The position numbers and the translations under genes were made by a program. A stretch of DNA of 64,000 nucleotides, taken from assembly GCA_032718475.1 (NCBI GenBank), contig JAUCBJ010007883.1:1-64000 (forward strand). The letters run 5' to 3'. This DNA is from Nemertoderma westbladi (Eukaryota; Xenacoelomorpha; Nemertodermatida; Nemertodermatidae). The notes beneath the pieces are model-generated. The model was not told where the DNA came from, ran no database searches, and was given only the letters and a program-made list of their open reading frames with translations. Positions 47,301 through 55,548 of the stretch are shown here, piece after piece (position 1 is the first letter of the stretch; each line of letters opens with the position of its first letter).

Positions 47301-47500
47301 CATACAGCGGAGGAACAAACCCGGCAAACAACGTCCACGAGGACAATAGCCAATAAGATAGCTGGAAAGAAGGTGTAATAGAAACAAAGGGAGATCCCGC
47401 TGTCCAACCATACCGTGCTAATGTTAACGTTGGCAGGGCAATAGTGTTTGGCTGATATGTTAGTAGCATTGTGGATATCTTCTGAAAATATTTCTATCAT
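43498..47500 (-). CDS. ABCB6: ABCB6-type mitochondrial/endolysosomal ABC transporter, two exons
   Basis: Half-transporter of the ABCB6/HMT-1 group. ABCB6 exports porphyrins or heme and HMT-1 confers heavy-metal tolerance; substrate here unknown. Exons are 47500-45806 and 44385-43498 with a phase-0 GT-AG intron of 1420 bp, giving 860 residues (human ABCB6: 842). The N-terminal TMD0 has several hydrophobic helices (about residues 30-225), followed by a six-helix ABC membrane domain (about 265-565, with FVALNFFGT-like [12 protein letters not shown] at the end). The nucleotide-binding domain is complete: Walker [10 protein letters not shown] 636-644, Q-loop near Q684, signature LSGGE 740-744, Walker B IVLLDE 760-765, H-loop H796. 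The coding sequence is much more GC-rich than its surroundings. Confidence 0.93.
44530..44885 (-). mobile_element. tRNA-derived SINE
   Basis: On the minus strand the head has an A-box-like CCGAGTGGATACTGCGG and box B GGTTCAAATCC (about 44808-44818), spaced as in a class II tRNA. The body includes CTAAGCAAGACACTTTA, a pattern common in SINE bodies. It matches the head at 28413-28500 and the body at 39655-39895, which defines a family in this window. Confidence 0.7.
44962..45110. repeat. Dispersed relatives of the 54-bp satellite monomer
   Basis: GTTACAGAGGCAGGCTTATC then TAACCAAAACAATAAAC, and GAGCAGGTTGCAGAGACGGG then TATAACCAAAACAATAAACC, match the 54-bp unit (GTTACAGAGGCACGTTATTC then TAACCAAACCAATAAAC). 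A third, weaker copy follows near 45085. CCAATTGAGG between them resembles an inverted tRNA D-arm, so the source may be a SINE. Confidence 0.7.
45180..45690 (+). pseudogene. Non-LTR retrotransposon C-terminal remnant
   Basis: One plus-strand frame reads [18 protein letters not shown] near 45300. Another, after a break, reads [11 protein letters not shown], then [20 protein letters not shown] near 45600-45650: a C-x-C-x2-C...H...C cluster like the zinc-binding end of retrotransposon ORF2 proteins. Stops and frameshifts make it dead. Confidence 0.65.
45806..47500 (-). CDS. ABCB6: ABCB6 exon 1 (TMD0 and membrane domain)
   Basis: Encodes residues 1-565 from the ATG at 47500. It ends ACCAG|GTTATT in phase 0. 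N-linked sites are near the N-terminus (NAT at 11, NIS at 14), consistent with a lumenal N-terminus. The long single exon contains the whole membrane part. Confidence 0.92.
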
Positions 47501-47817
47501 ATTGAATTGCGGTGCATTATCCTGTTATCAAATTATTATTAATAATAGTCAATATCTGAATAGAGATATAACCGGATATATTCTATACCATATGTTCTAT
47601 AATATATATTATATCTGAAATATTAGTTGTCACACATTTTACTGTTAGTTCAAAAGGCCAACAGTCCAGCAGTCTACATAGTACCGGTACTGTATCCGTA
47701 ACCGTACATCATACACCCATATACTGACAAGACTGATACCTATATCAGTATATACTGATATATTGGTAGTAACAATGTGTTGGCAAGCTGTATTTTTCGA
47801 GGTGTTTGTTATTATAC

Positions 47818-48087
47818 ATTTATTATAGGAAGGGATCTAGGGGTCTAGGAATCCGACACCACGCTGATGAGACCCAGTAAGGTCGAAACGCGTACGTGGA
47901 TTGGAGAGATATGAGATATTAATTTCAAGAAAAATTACGCGATTCTTAAATTTGTACACTACCCGGCTAAAAAGTACGCATGTGATGGGATTAGTCCTAC
48001 AATTGCGCCAATAAAAGATAAGTTATTTTCGGTAAAATAAACTTATCATTCGAGGTAAAGACCCCTAGATCCCTTCCTATAATAAAT
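47818..48087. mobile_element. 270-bp inverted-repeat element carrying a hammerhead-like fold
   Basis: Perfect 29-bp terminal inverted repeats lie at 47818-47846 and 48059-48087; the left end begins ATTTATTATAGGAAGGGATC. They are flanked by ATAC at 47814-47817 and 48088-48091. No coding capacity. A hammerhead-ribozyme-like sequence starts one base inside the left repeat. The arrangement resembles a MITE; the link to known ribozyme-bearing Penelope-like or retrozyme elements is inferred from the ribozyme sequence. Confidence 0.8.
47848..47905 (+). ncRNA. Candidate type I hammerhead ribozyme
   Basis: The conserved core CTGATGA (47864-47870) is followed by stem II GACC/GGTC (47871-47874 and 47881-47884, loop CAGTAA), then GAAA (47885-47888). 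A two-pair stem III (A47888-T47893, C47889-G47892) follows, with a GTA cleavage triplet ending at 47894. Stem I is CCACG/CGTGG (47859-47863 with 47895-47899), plus an outer TCC/GGA pairing across an internal loop. All invariant core positions are present. The very short stem III matches hammerheads known from Penelope-like elements, which often act as dimers. Activity is unproven. Confidence 0.7.
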
Positions 48088-48160
48088 ATACTGATATAGG
48101 CCTACCGGGTAAGTGATCAGCCTATTGAATCATGACAAAATACCGGTTGCCGGTGCCAGT

Positions 48161-48362
48161 CCACGGTTCGCCCAACAATCCCGGATGGGTCCACGGTTCG
48201 CCCAACAATCCCGGATGGGTCCACGGTTCGCCCAACTATCCAGGAGGGGTCCACGGTTCGCCCAACAATCCAGGATGGGTCCACGGTTCGCCCAACAATC
48301 CCGGATGGGTCCATGGTTCGCCCAACAATCCCGGATGGGTCCACGGTACGCCCAACAATCCC
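48161..48362. repeat. 30-bp minisatellite (about 6.7 copies) at the retrotransposon 5' end
   Basis: Units read CCACGGTTCGCCCAACAATC then CCGGATGGGT. They are open in all plus-strand frames over this length. The ATG used for ORF1 (48313) arises where one unit has CCATGG instead of CCACGG. It may be a 5' UTR or promoter repeat of the retroelement. Confidence 0.9.
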
Positions 48363-49887
48363 AGTCCCTGAATCCCCTGAGTCCCAGAATCATCCTATAA
48401 CTACTGATGCAGATAACTGCCAGGAAAACTCACCGAGACCTTCCTCACCCCCATACACAACGGTGCGAAACGCGAAAAGGGATAAACCAAGAGTCCTAAT
48501 ATTTATGGACAGCAATCGACGGTTTATACGTACAAGACAAATCGACATAACAGCAAAGATGATTCCTACAGGTAATTCTCAAGATCTTATTGATAGAATG
48601 TACTCATCCGCTAAATTCGACAGTAATGTTACCAAAATATATATCCACACAGGAACAAATGAAGTTGACCCTATCAACAGATCTACAAGGCCTATATGTA
48701 AAAACATCGAAACTGCAATCGGAGTAGCAAAACAAACCTGGCCTAATTGTCAAATAGTTGTTTCTTCCATTCTTCCACGAACTGATATCGATGTTACCAA
48801 TATCAATAACAACCTCAGAATCTCATGTAGGAAATTAAAAGTCACGTTAGCATCCCACACGACGATAAACAGATCCCATCTGTATGACGATAGACATATT
48901 TCACTAAGAAATATAAAGATCCTTGCTAAGTCCATAAAGGACTTTCTTCACCGTAATATTATTGTTACCGACCACTCGGTAAACTTCGGTAAACAACTTC
49001 GGTACCCCGACACCACCCCGGCTCGGTACCCCGACACCAACCCGGCTCGGTACCCCGACACCAACCCGGCTCGGTACCCCGACACCAACCCGGCTCGGTA
49101 CCCCGACACCAACCCGGCTCGGTGCCCCGACACCAACCCGGCTCGGTACCCTGACACCAACCCGGCTCGGTACCCCGACACCAACCCGGCTCGGTACCCT
49201 GACACCAACCCGGCTCGGTACCCCGACACCAACCCGGCTCGGTGCCCCGACACCAACCCGGCTCGGTGCCCCGACACCAACCCGGCTCGGTACCCTGACA
49301 CCAACCCGGCTCGGTACCCCGACACCAACCCGGCTCGTTGCCCCGACACCAACCCGGCTCGGTACCCTGACACCAACCCGGCTCGGTACCCCGACACCAA
49401 CCCGGCTCGGTACCCTGACACCAACCCGGCTCGGTACCCCGACACCAACCCGGCTCGGTACCCCGACACCAACCCGGCTCGGTACCCCGACACCAACCCG
49501 GCTCGGTACCCCGACACCAACCCGGCTCGGTACCCCGACACCAACCCGGCTCGGTACCCCGACACCAACCCGGCTCGGTACCCCGACACCAACCCGGCTC
49601 GGTACCCCGACACCAACCCGGCTCGGTACCCCGACACCAACCCGGCTCGGTACCCCGACACCAACCCGGCTCGGTACCCCGACACCAACCCGGCTCGGTA
49701 CCCCGACACCAACCCGGCTCGGTACCCTGACACCATCCCGGCTCGGTACCCCGACATAAACCCGGCTCGGTACCCCGACACCATCCCGGCTCAGTGCCAT
49801 GAGGTACCTGAAGAGAAGGTTCTCCTTAAGTACAACAGACCAGTAGTAGATGCTTTTATTTCGTTACTGCGAGCTATAAATATATGA
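48313..49887 (+). CDS. Retrotransposon ORF1: SGNH-type esterase with repeat tail
   Basis: 524 residues from the ATG at 48313 (inside the 30-bp repeat, so the true start is uncertain). Residues about 55-215 form an SGNH hydrolase-like domain: nucleophile block VLIFMDSNRRFI, a GTNE block in IYIHTGTNEVDP, and a C-terminal DDRHIS that could supply the Asp-x-x-His pair. Esterase domains are documented in ORF1 of some CR1 elements; their role in transposition is unclear. The C-terminal half (about 230-495) is about 33 octapeptides of the type NPARYPDT, encoded by the 24-bp minisatellite. The frame is intact throughout. Confidence 0.75.
   Translation: MVRPTIPDGSTVRPTIPVPESPESQNHPITTDADNCQENSPRPSSPPYTTVRNAKRDKPRVLIFMDSNRRFIRTRQIDITAKMIPTGNSQDLIDRMYSSAKFDSNVTKIYIHTGTNEVDPINRSTRPICKNIETAIGVAKQTWPNCQIVVSSILPRTDIDVTNINNNLRISCRKLKVTLASHTTINRSHLYDDRHISLRNIKILAKSIKDFLHRNIIVTDHSVNFGKQLRYPDTTPARYPDTNPARYPDTNPARYPDTNPARYPDTNPARCPDTNPARYPDTNPARYPDTNPARYPDTNPARYPDTNPARCPDTNPARCPDTNPARYPDTNPARYPDTNPARCPDTNPARYPDTNPARYPDTNPARYPDTNPARYPDTNPARYPDTNPARYPDTNPARYPDTNPARYPDTNPARYPDTNPARYPDTNPARYPDTNPARYPDTNPARYPDTNPARYPDTNPARYPDTNPARYPDTIPARYPDINPARYPDTIPAQCHEVPEEKVLLKYNRPVVDAFISLLRAINI
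49000..49795. repeat. 24-bp coding minisatellite (about 33 copies)
   Basis: Units read CGGTACCCCGACACCAACCC then GGCT. Variants are TACCCT and TGCCCC, almost all at third-codon or Tyr/Cys positions. It is within ORF1 and preserves its frame. The antisense strand is also open in more than one frame, an artefact of the period. Confidence 0.95.
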
Positions 49888-50014
49888 ATAATAATAATCT
49901 TTAACATTTTTACAAAGAACCATTGAACCATGTAATAACCATAACCAACCGTAATAACTAACATATCACTAAACTATTTCATTCAAGTGCGGAATAATTT
50001 TAATATGCATAATA

Positions 50015-53000
50015 TTGTCATTATGTTTTAATTATAATATTTTTAATAAATCTAACGCCAGAGCACAAAGCGAAGCAGCGACAGAAGTATATAGAGATAA
50101 ACCAAACTTAAAACATTTATTATGTAATTTCAACGCCAGTGCCACCCATATAGCACCTTTGTATGTACCATATAATTATAATTACCGTGCCTTACTTACG
50201 AATTGCCATGAACTTATTTACGCCATATTATTAATTCCGTTGTTCGCCAATATTCATTTATTACTATTAAAGTGCAATTTACTATATAACAGGTTAGAGC
50301 GTCCCATACTGAGTTGCCAGCAAGGGGCTTGTTATATGTTTATGGCGGGTTTATTTAGAATTGAAACTCGGCGCATATGTATATATCTTGTATATTTGAT
50401 ATTAATGTTTAACAAATATATTTTCTTATTACATTTACATTGTGTAAATGAGGTTTATGTAAACTTTGCTGTAAATATCCTAGCCAGTATCTATGGCAAC
50501 TATATTCGCCCATTTTTGTCGCGAAAGAAAATAATATTATTAAAATCTAAGCCAAATCTTCTTCGAAAAACTAAATATAAACCTATTAGACTTTCATTGT
50601 TAATTCTTTTACAGATCTTAATACCGCAAGTATTCATCCTAAATCAAATTCACTTTTTCCATACTATAATCACTGCCACTGCTGTATTAATAGATTTCCT
50701 ACTCGCAATATGGCTTGTTACAAAACAATACGGTAAATTAGAATGTAGAAAACCCACAGGTTTAGTAGGTTTAGTATGTTTAGTATTAACTATACAATTA
50801 GCGTCACAATTGTCGGTACATAACCGTTTTACTGTTACAGCACACGCCTACAATATAAAAGTACTTAGTCCCAATAGAAGTTACTCAGGTTCTTTATTTA
50901 GTCCACGCCAAACAGTCCCAAGAGTGCACCAAGTAACTCATATGCTCACACAATTTTTTATAAGTTTAGGTATCAATATAATAGTTTACATATCAGGCAA
51001 CTTTTTAGCAGACATATTCGCCCAATGCAATGATATAGAAACTAACCCGGGACCTAAAGGTACACAGCCAACTAAGACGAACAATCGACCTAATACACAA
51101 TGTATAACAGTAACCGACTACATGACACAAAATCCTAACGGGGTAAATTTCATTTTAATCAACACCCGCAGTTTAGTGAAAAATTATGAAGAATTAAAAC
51201 AATTAATTATGTCTCTTAACCAGTACGCAATAATTGGAGTAACAGAAACATGGTTAAAGCGGAAACATAGTAAACAATCTATTTCAATACCTGGATATGT
51301 ACATTACCGTAACGATAGGAGGAAAAGAAAGGGAGGGGGGGTTCTTATTTATATTCCAGAAAACTTGCCGCATAAAGTAAAGCAGGACATCCAAAATAAA
51401 AACTGCAAATCTGCATATGAGTCACTTTGGATAGAAATCGATACCAGTATTCTATTCGGCGTAGTATATCGACCCCCCAAAAATGTATCTTTTCTTGAAG
51501 ATTTTCTTGAAGAAACGGAAAATGCACTGAACTACAATTATAGTAATACAATCATAGCAGGTGACTTTAATTGTGATATGTTAGATAAAAATAATGTGAA
51601 AGTGAAGGAACTTGAAAACTATATGATTACTTATAATCTAGACCTACTTAATGAACTTACCCCAACACGATATGGCAATGGGAAAAACAAAAACTCATTA
51701 CTTGACTTATACCTCACTACCTCCCATAATAAATCCATTTATAATTCAATAACAACACCGAGTGGCTTCTCTGACCACGATTATGTATTATTACATTGTG
51801 ACACGAAGCTAAGCGCGACACCCACGTCCAAAAAAAGTAGCATAAGAATAACATACAGAGATTATAAACAGTTCTCAGAAAAAATGTTCTTGCAGGATAT
51901 ATCGCAAATAAATTGGGCCCCACTATACAATAACGCGGACATTGACAAATCATATAATTACTTCGAACATGAAATTGAAAACGTACTAAACAGACATGCT
52001 CCTATAACAACAAAAACAATAACAGAAAACAGAACTAAGAACACTACAAACAAAAATGCATGGGAAACACAGGAATTAAAACAACTAAATAAACAAAAAA
52101 TGGACTCACTATATATCTGGAGAACAACTAAAACTGATGATGATTATGCAAACTTTAAGACGAATAGAAATAAATACAATAACTTAAATCGCACATTAAA
52201 AAATAATTATATGAAATCAAAATTTGCTGGGGCAAAAAATGCAAAATCACGCTGGAAAATAATTAACTCAATTTTAAATAAAAAAAGTACGAGCGATATG
52301 ATTAATACAATAAAAACTAAAAATGGAAAAATTGAACACGGTTGCAAAATAATAGCTAATATACTCAACTCTACATTTTTAACACTGGGACTACAGACTA
52401 GAAATATCACAAAACAAACACTACCTGTTAACACACATACTCCATTGTGCAATGATACTTTTTCATTTCACAATATCACTGTAACTGATCTCTTAACCAT
52501 CTTGGATAAACTAAATACGAATAAATCTGCTGGTCCCTCCACAATTCCCCCACGCATAATAAAATTAATTAAGACAAAAATAGCCTACCCATTAACATAT
52601 ATAATAAACCAAAGTTTAACCACATCGAAGTTCCCCTCAAACTTAAAAATGACTAATATTACCCCTGTTTTCAAAAAGGGAGATAGAGAGAATGCTACCA
52701 ACTATCGCCCAATATCTGTAACATCCACATTTGCTAAAATTTTTGAAACCGTAATGCTAAACCAAATTGTATCATATATAACTAAAAATAAAATAATCAA
52801 AAATAAACAATTCGGTTTTCGCAAAGGATATGCAACTTCTGATGCATTAATTTACACTACAGAATCATGGAAAGCAACACTAGATAGCAATAAATACGTG
52901 GCCATTGCAGCACTGGATGTAGCAAAAGCGTTCAACTCTTTAAATCATAATATCCTATTAAACAAACTTACCCGACTCGGATTTCACACTACTGCCACCA

Positions 53001-54061
53001 ACCTAATAGCAAACTACTTACATGATAGGGTGCAAAGAGTCAAAATTAATAATACTCATTCTGACTGGGCTAAAATTAATCACGGCATTCCACAGGGTAC
53101 CCAAGTAGGACCTATCCTATTTCTTTTATACGTAAATAACATATCCGCCTTCTCTGATTTAGATCTAATCCAATATGCTGATGACACTCTAATATTTGCA
53201 TCACATTCAAATCCTTTAACAGCAACACACAATCTATCTGAACATGTAGACAAACTGGAACGTAACCTACTAGATATAAACCTAGATCTCAACACGGATA
53301 AGTCAGAATTTATCTTACTTTCTCCAAAAACCAGAACACCGAGCATAGAAAAAATACAACTAAAAACACAGTCATACACAATTGAACAATCCACTTCAAT
53401 TAAGTACTTAGGCGTTATTATTGATAATAGACTTAACTGGCACGCCCAAATTGACCAAATTACTCACAAAATGGCCCTTGCAATATCATGCCTACGCAAT
53501 GTTAAAGGACAACTACCATTGAAGACAAAATTAAATATATATAAATCTACAGTATTACCTTACCAAAATTATTGCTCAGATTTGCTAGTACCATTACACA
53601 AACAATATGGATATAAACAAAAACTATATGAAATAGAGAAACAACAAAACTTTGGTTTACGCGTAGTCTTCAGTAAAAAGAATAGGGATTCCACCGGCAC
53701 AGAACTTCGCACCATTGCTAAAATACCAAATTTACATTCACTGCGAGAATTTAACGCTTTAAAATTCTTTCACAAATATACGCATAACTTATCCACCCCT
53801 TTCAAACACATAGATCTACCATACTTACCAATTACTTTGTTAACTTCTGGTTCCCACAAACTTCTAAACCCACGCACGTACAATATTAAAATTCCAAAAA
53901 CTTATTCAAATCATGGAACTTACAGTTTAACAGTGGCACTTATTAAAATATGGAATAGTATCCCCACTGAAATTAAAAAACAAGATACATATAAATTATT
54001 TTTACGCGACGTAAAAGCAAAATATTTGAAACACTACACTCGATACGAAGAAATAACTTAA
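50015..54061 (+). CDS. Retrotransposon ORF2: hydrophobic region, 2A motif, endonuclease, reverse transcriptase
   Basis: The frame is open for 1348 codons; the first ATG is at 50336 (codon 108). Codons 60-335 include several hydrophobic stretches (IYAILLIPLFANIHLLLLK; ICIYLVYLILMF; GLVGLVCLVLTI). A 2A-type skipping motif DIETNPGP follows at residues 340-347 (DNA 51032-51055). Downstream is the APE-like endonuclease (INTRSLVKN, TETWL, GGGVLIYI, GDFNCDML, SDHDYVLL; about 375-590). The reverse transcriptase follows (about 825-1130: NTNKSAGPS, KKGDRENATNYRPIS, ALDVAKAFNSLNH, GIPQGTQVGPILF, QYADDTLIFA, KYLGVIID). All catalytic motifs are present and the frame is unbroken, so the copy may be young. 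Confidence 0.9.
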   Translation: MSLCFNYNIFNKSNARAQSEAATEVYRDKPNLKHLLCNFNASATHIAPLYVPYNYNYRALLTNCHELIYAILLIPLFANIHLLLLKCNLLYNRLERPILSCQQGACYMFMAGLFRIETRRICIYLVYLILMFNKYIFLLHLHCVNEVYVNFAVNILASIYGNYIRPFLSRKKIILLKSKPNLLRKTKYKPIRLSLLILLQILIPQVFILNQIHFFHTIITATAVLIDFLLAIWLVTKQYGKLECRKPTGLVGLVCLVLTIQLASQLSVHNRFTVTAHAYNIKVLSPNRSYSGSLFSPRQTVPRVHQVTHMLTQFFISLGINIIVYISGNFLADIFAQCNDIETNPGPKGTQPTKTNNRPNTQCITVTDYMTQNPNGVNFILINTRSLVKNYEELKQLIMSLNQYAIIGVTETWLKRKHSKQSISIPGYVHYRNDRRKRKGGGVLIYIPENLPHKVKQDIQNKNCKSAYESLWIEIDTSILFGVVYRPPKNVSFLEDFLEETENALNYNYSNTIIAGDFNCDMLDKNNVKVKELENYMITYNLDLLNELTPTRYGNGKNKNSLLDLYLTTSHNKSIYNSITTPSGFSDHDYVLLHCDTKLSATPTSKKSSIRITYRDYKQFSEKMFLQDISQINWAPLYNNADIDKSYNYFEHEIENVLNRHAPITTKTITENRTKNTTNKNAWETQELKQLNKQKMDSLYIWRTTKTDDDYANFKTNRNKYNNLNRTLKNNYMKSKFAGAKNAKSRWKIINSILNKKSTSDMINTIKTKNGKIEHGCKIIANILNSTFLTLGLQTRNITKQTLPVNTHTPLCNDTFSFHNITVTDLLTILDKLNTNKSAGPSTIPPRIIKLIKTKIAYPLTYIINQSLTTSKFPSNLKMTNITPVFKKGDRENATNYRPISVTSTFAKIFETVMLNQIVSYITKNKIIKNKQFGFRKGYATSDALIYTTESWKATLDSNKYVAIAALDVAKAFNSLNHNILLNKLTRLGFHTTATNLIANYLHDRVQRVKINNTHSDWAKINHGIPQGTQVGPILFLLYVNNISAFSDLDLIQYADDTLIFASHSNPLTATHNLSEHVDKLERNLLDINLDLNTDKSEFILLSPKTRTPSIEKIQLKTQSYTIEQSTSIKYLGVIIDNRLNWHAQIDQITHKMALAISCLRNVKGQLPLKTKLNIYKSTVLPYQNYCSDLLVPLHKQYGYKQKLYEIEKQQNFGLRVVFSKKNRDSTGTELRTIAKIPNLHSLREFNALKFFHKYTHNLSTPFKHIDLPYLPITLLTSGSHKLLNPRTYNIKIPKTYSNHGTYSLTVALIKIWNSIPTEIKKQDTYKLFLRDVKAKYLKHYTRYEEIT

Positions 54062-54361
54062 TCCCAGGAACAGGATATATACTGCACTGTGCTGCATTCA
54101 CCTTTTTATTAGTTTATTGTTATTGTTATTTGTTTAGATACCAGTAAAGTTGTTAGTAGTAGGCCCCGCCCCTACTTGATGTCTATGTTTTACGTATATA
54201 GTTAGACCCCTGCTGGACAACTGACGCTTATTTCCTTTTTAAATTATCAGCTTGTGCGACGTTTGTTTGCTAGCTGCCTCCAATTGGTTTACCAGGCGGA
54301 GTTTTAAGGAAATAAAAGATGTTTATTATTATTTTATTATATTATTATATTATTATTATAT

Positions 54362-55182
54362 TATTATGCCATCCAGCGACTGCGAATCATGCCCTGCCCA
54401 TTGTACAGTTGTATAACGTCGTCGTTGAAATTGGCTACTCCTAGCCATACACACACACACACACACATTACAGCATTATGTACAAGGACAAACAGATTAA
54501 ACAGGATACAAAGGCATTTCAGGTTAGACCTCCTTGGCACTTGGTCCTTATATAAAGTATATATAAAGAAAGATTTAACACATACTGACATAGATAAGTT
54601 AAATAAAATAGGCCCTTACTGCCTTACAAAAAGAAAGTACCGGTACCTACTGACTGACTAAAGTAGGGTAAATTCAGACCTTTCCTGCTGTCCTGCCTTC
54701 ACTTTTTCGCAAAAAAAATGCTTTTACACACGGCACGGATCGGAGACTGTGTTCACAACCTCCACCCTCAGGCGCTCAGGGTCAGCTGGAACCGGGAGGT
54801 GGGAGGGGAGCGAGGGCGAGTAGGCCTACCAAATGGCAGAATGGGCTGGGCACAATTCTGTACGCAAATACCAGAATACTGAAATATATTTTTACACATT
54901 AACCAGTTAACAGCGACTGCTACTACCTACTACTTCTACTTGCTTTCTACATCTACAACTGTACAGTTCTAACAGTATTGTCAGATTGTACTTAGACCTG
55001 TAGGCCTAGTACAGTTCAGTTAGATTCCTGCTCTGCTGCTGTACTACTACTACACTGACTACAGCGATACAGTTGCACAGCACAGCAGCAGTCAGTATTG
55101 ACACTATGCGGCTGTGATAGTACTGCAATATGCAATATGCCTACAGCTGTACAGTCTGACAGTACAACGTACAATTCAGCAA
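54362..55182. other. Intergenic, low-complexity stretch
   Basis: Contains an (AC)n run at about 54447-54466, GTACCGGTAC at 54638-54647, and long stretches biased to TAC/CTA/CAG triplets (54900-55170). No gene recognised. Confidence 0.5.
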
Positions 55183-55548
55183 TTATGATTGCGAAATTGC
55201 AATGTCAGAATGTGTGGGTGGAAACAGCTGATTTTGTTTACATTTACTGATACCAGATACCGTTTGGTTTGGATTTATAAGATTGTAAATAAATCGATAA
55301 CGCCACCTAGAGGTATTAACTAATATTTCGAACTGGTGTGTCATTAAATCCATTTTGTACCATCTTCGATGAATTAAGTTAGCAACATTGAGCATACCTG
55401 AAAAAAATATATTACCTTTCCTGATAATAATTGTGAATTGTTCCTTTTTTGAAGAATCGGAAGTTTCATCCGTCAATATTGTAAATAAAATACTGCTGAC
55501 GTAATGCGTTCCGCAATCTTTACTTGAAACTGTTGCTTTAGTATCCAT
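55183..55548 (-). CDS. Hypothetical small open frame
   Basis: 121 codons from the ATG at 55548. The first 45 residues (MDTKATVSSKDCGTHYVSSI...) have mixed composition. The later part includes GTAAT and GTATG sites that could be donors, so only a first exon may be real. I recognise no family and see no downstream exon. Confidence 0.2.
   Translation of the reverse strand: MDTKATVSSKDCGTHYVSSILFTILTDETSDSSKKEQFTIIIRKGNIFFSGMLNVANLIHRRWYKMDLMTHQFEILVNTSRWRYRFIYNLINPNQTVSGISKCKQNQLFPPTHSDIAISQS

Larger units (their letters stand above)
48100..54361 (+). mobile_element. Nearly full-length CR1-like non-LTR retrotransposon
   Basis: Order: 30-bp minisatellite, ORF1 (SGNH esterase plus repeat tail), ORF2 (hydrophobic part, 2A motif, endonuclease, reverse transcriptase), a 3' UTR of about 250 bp, and a TTA-rich microsatellite tail at 54317-54361. 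An ORF1 esterase and an APE-type endonuclease are known for CR1/L2-group elements. The exact 5' end and target duplication were not found; the 5' boundary given is approximate. Confidence 0.85.

Noticed and set aside
48904-49800. Antisense open frames rich in VGVGVPSR or SGYRAGLV repeats
   Set aside because: They mirror the 24-bp minisatellite of ORF1. A 24-bp period keeps several frames open on both strands.
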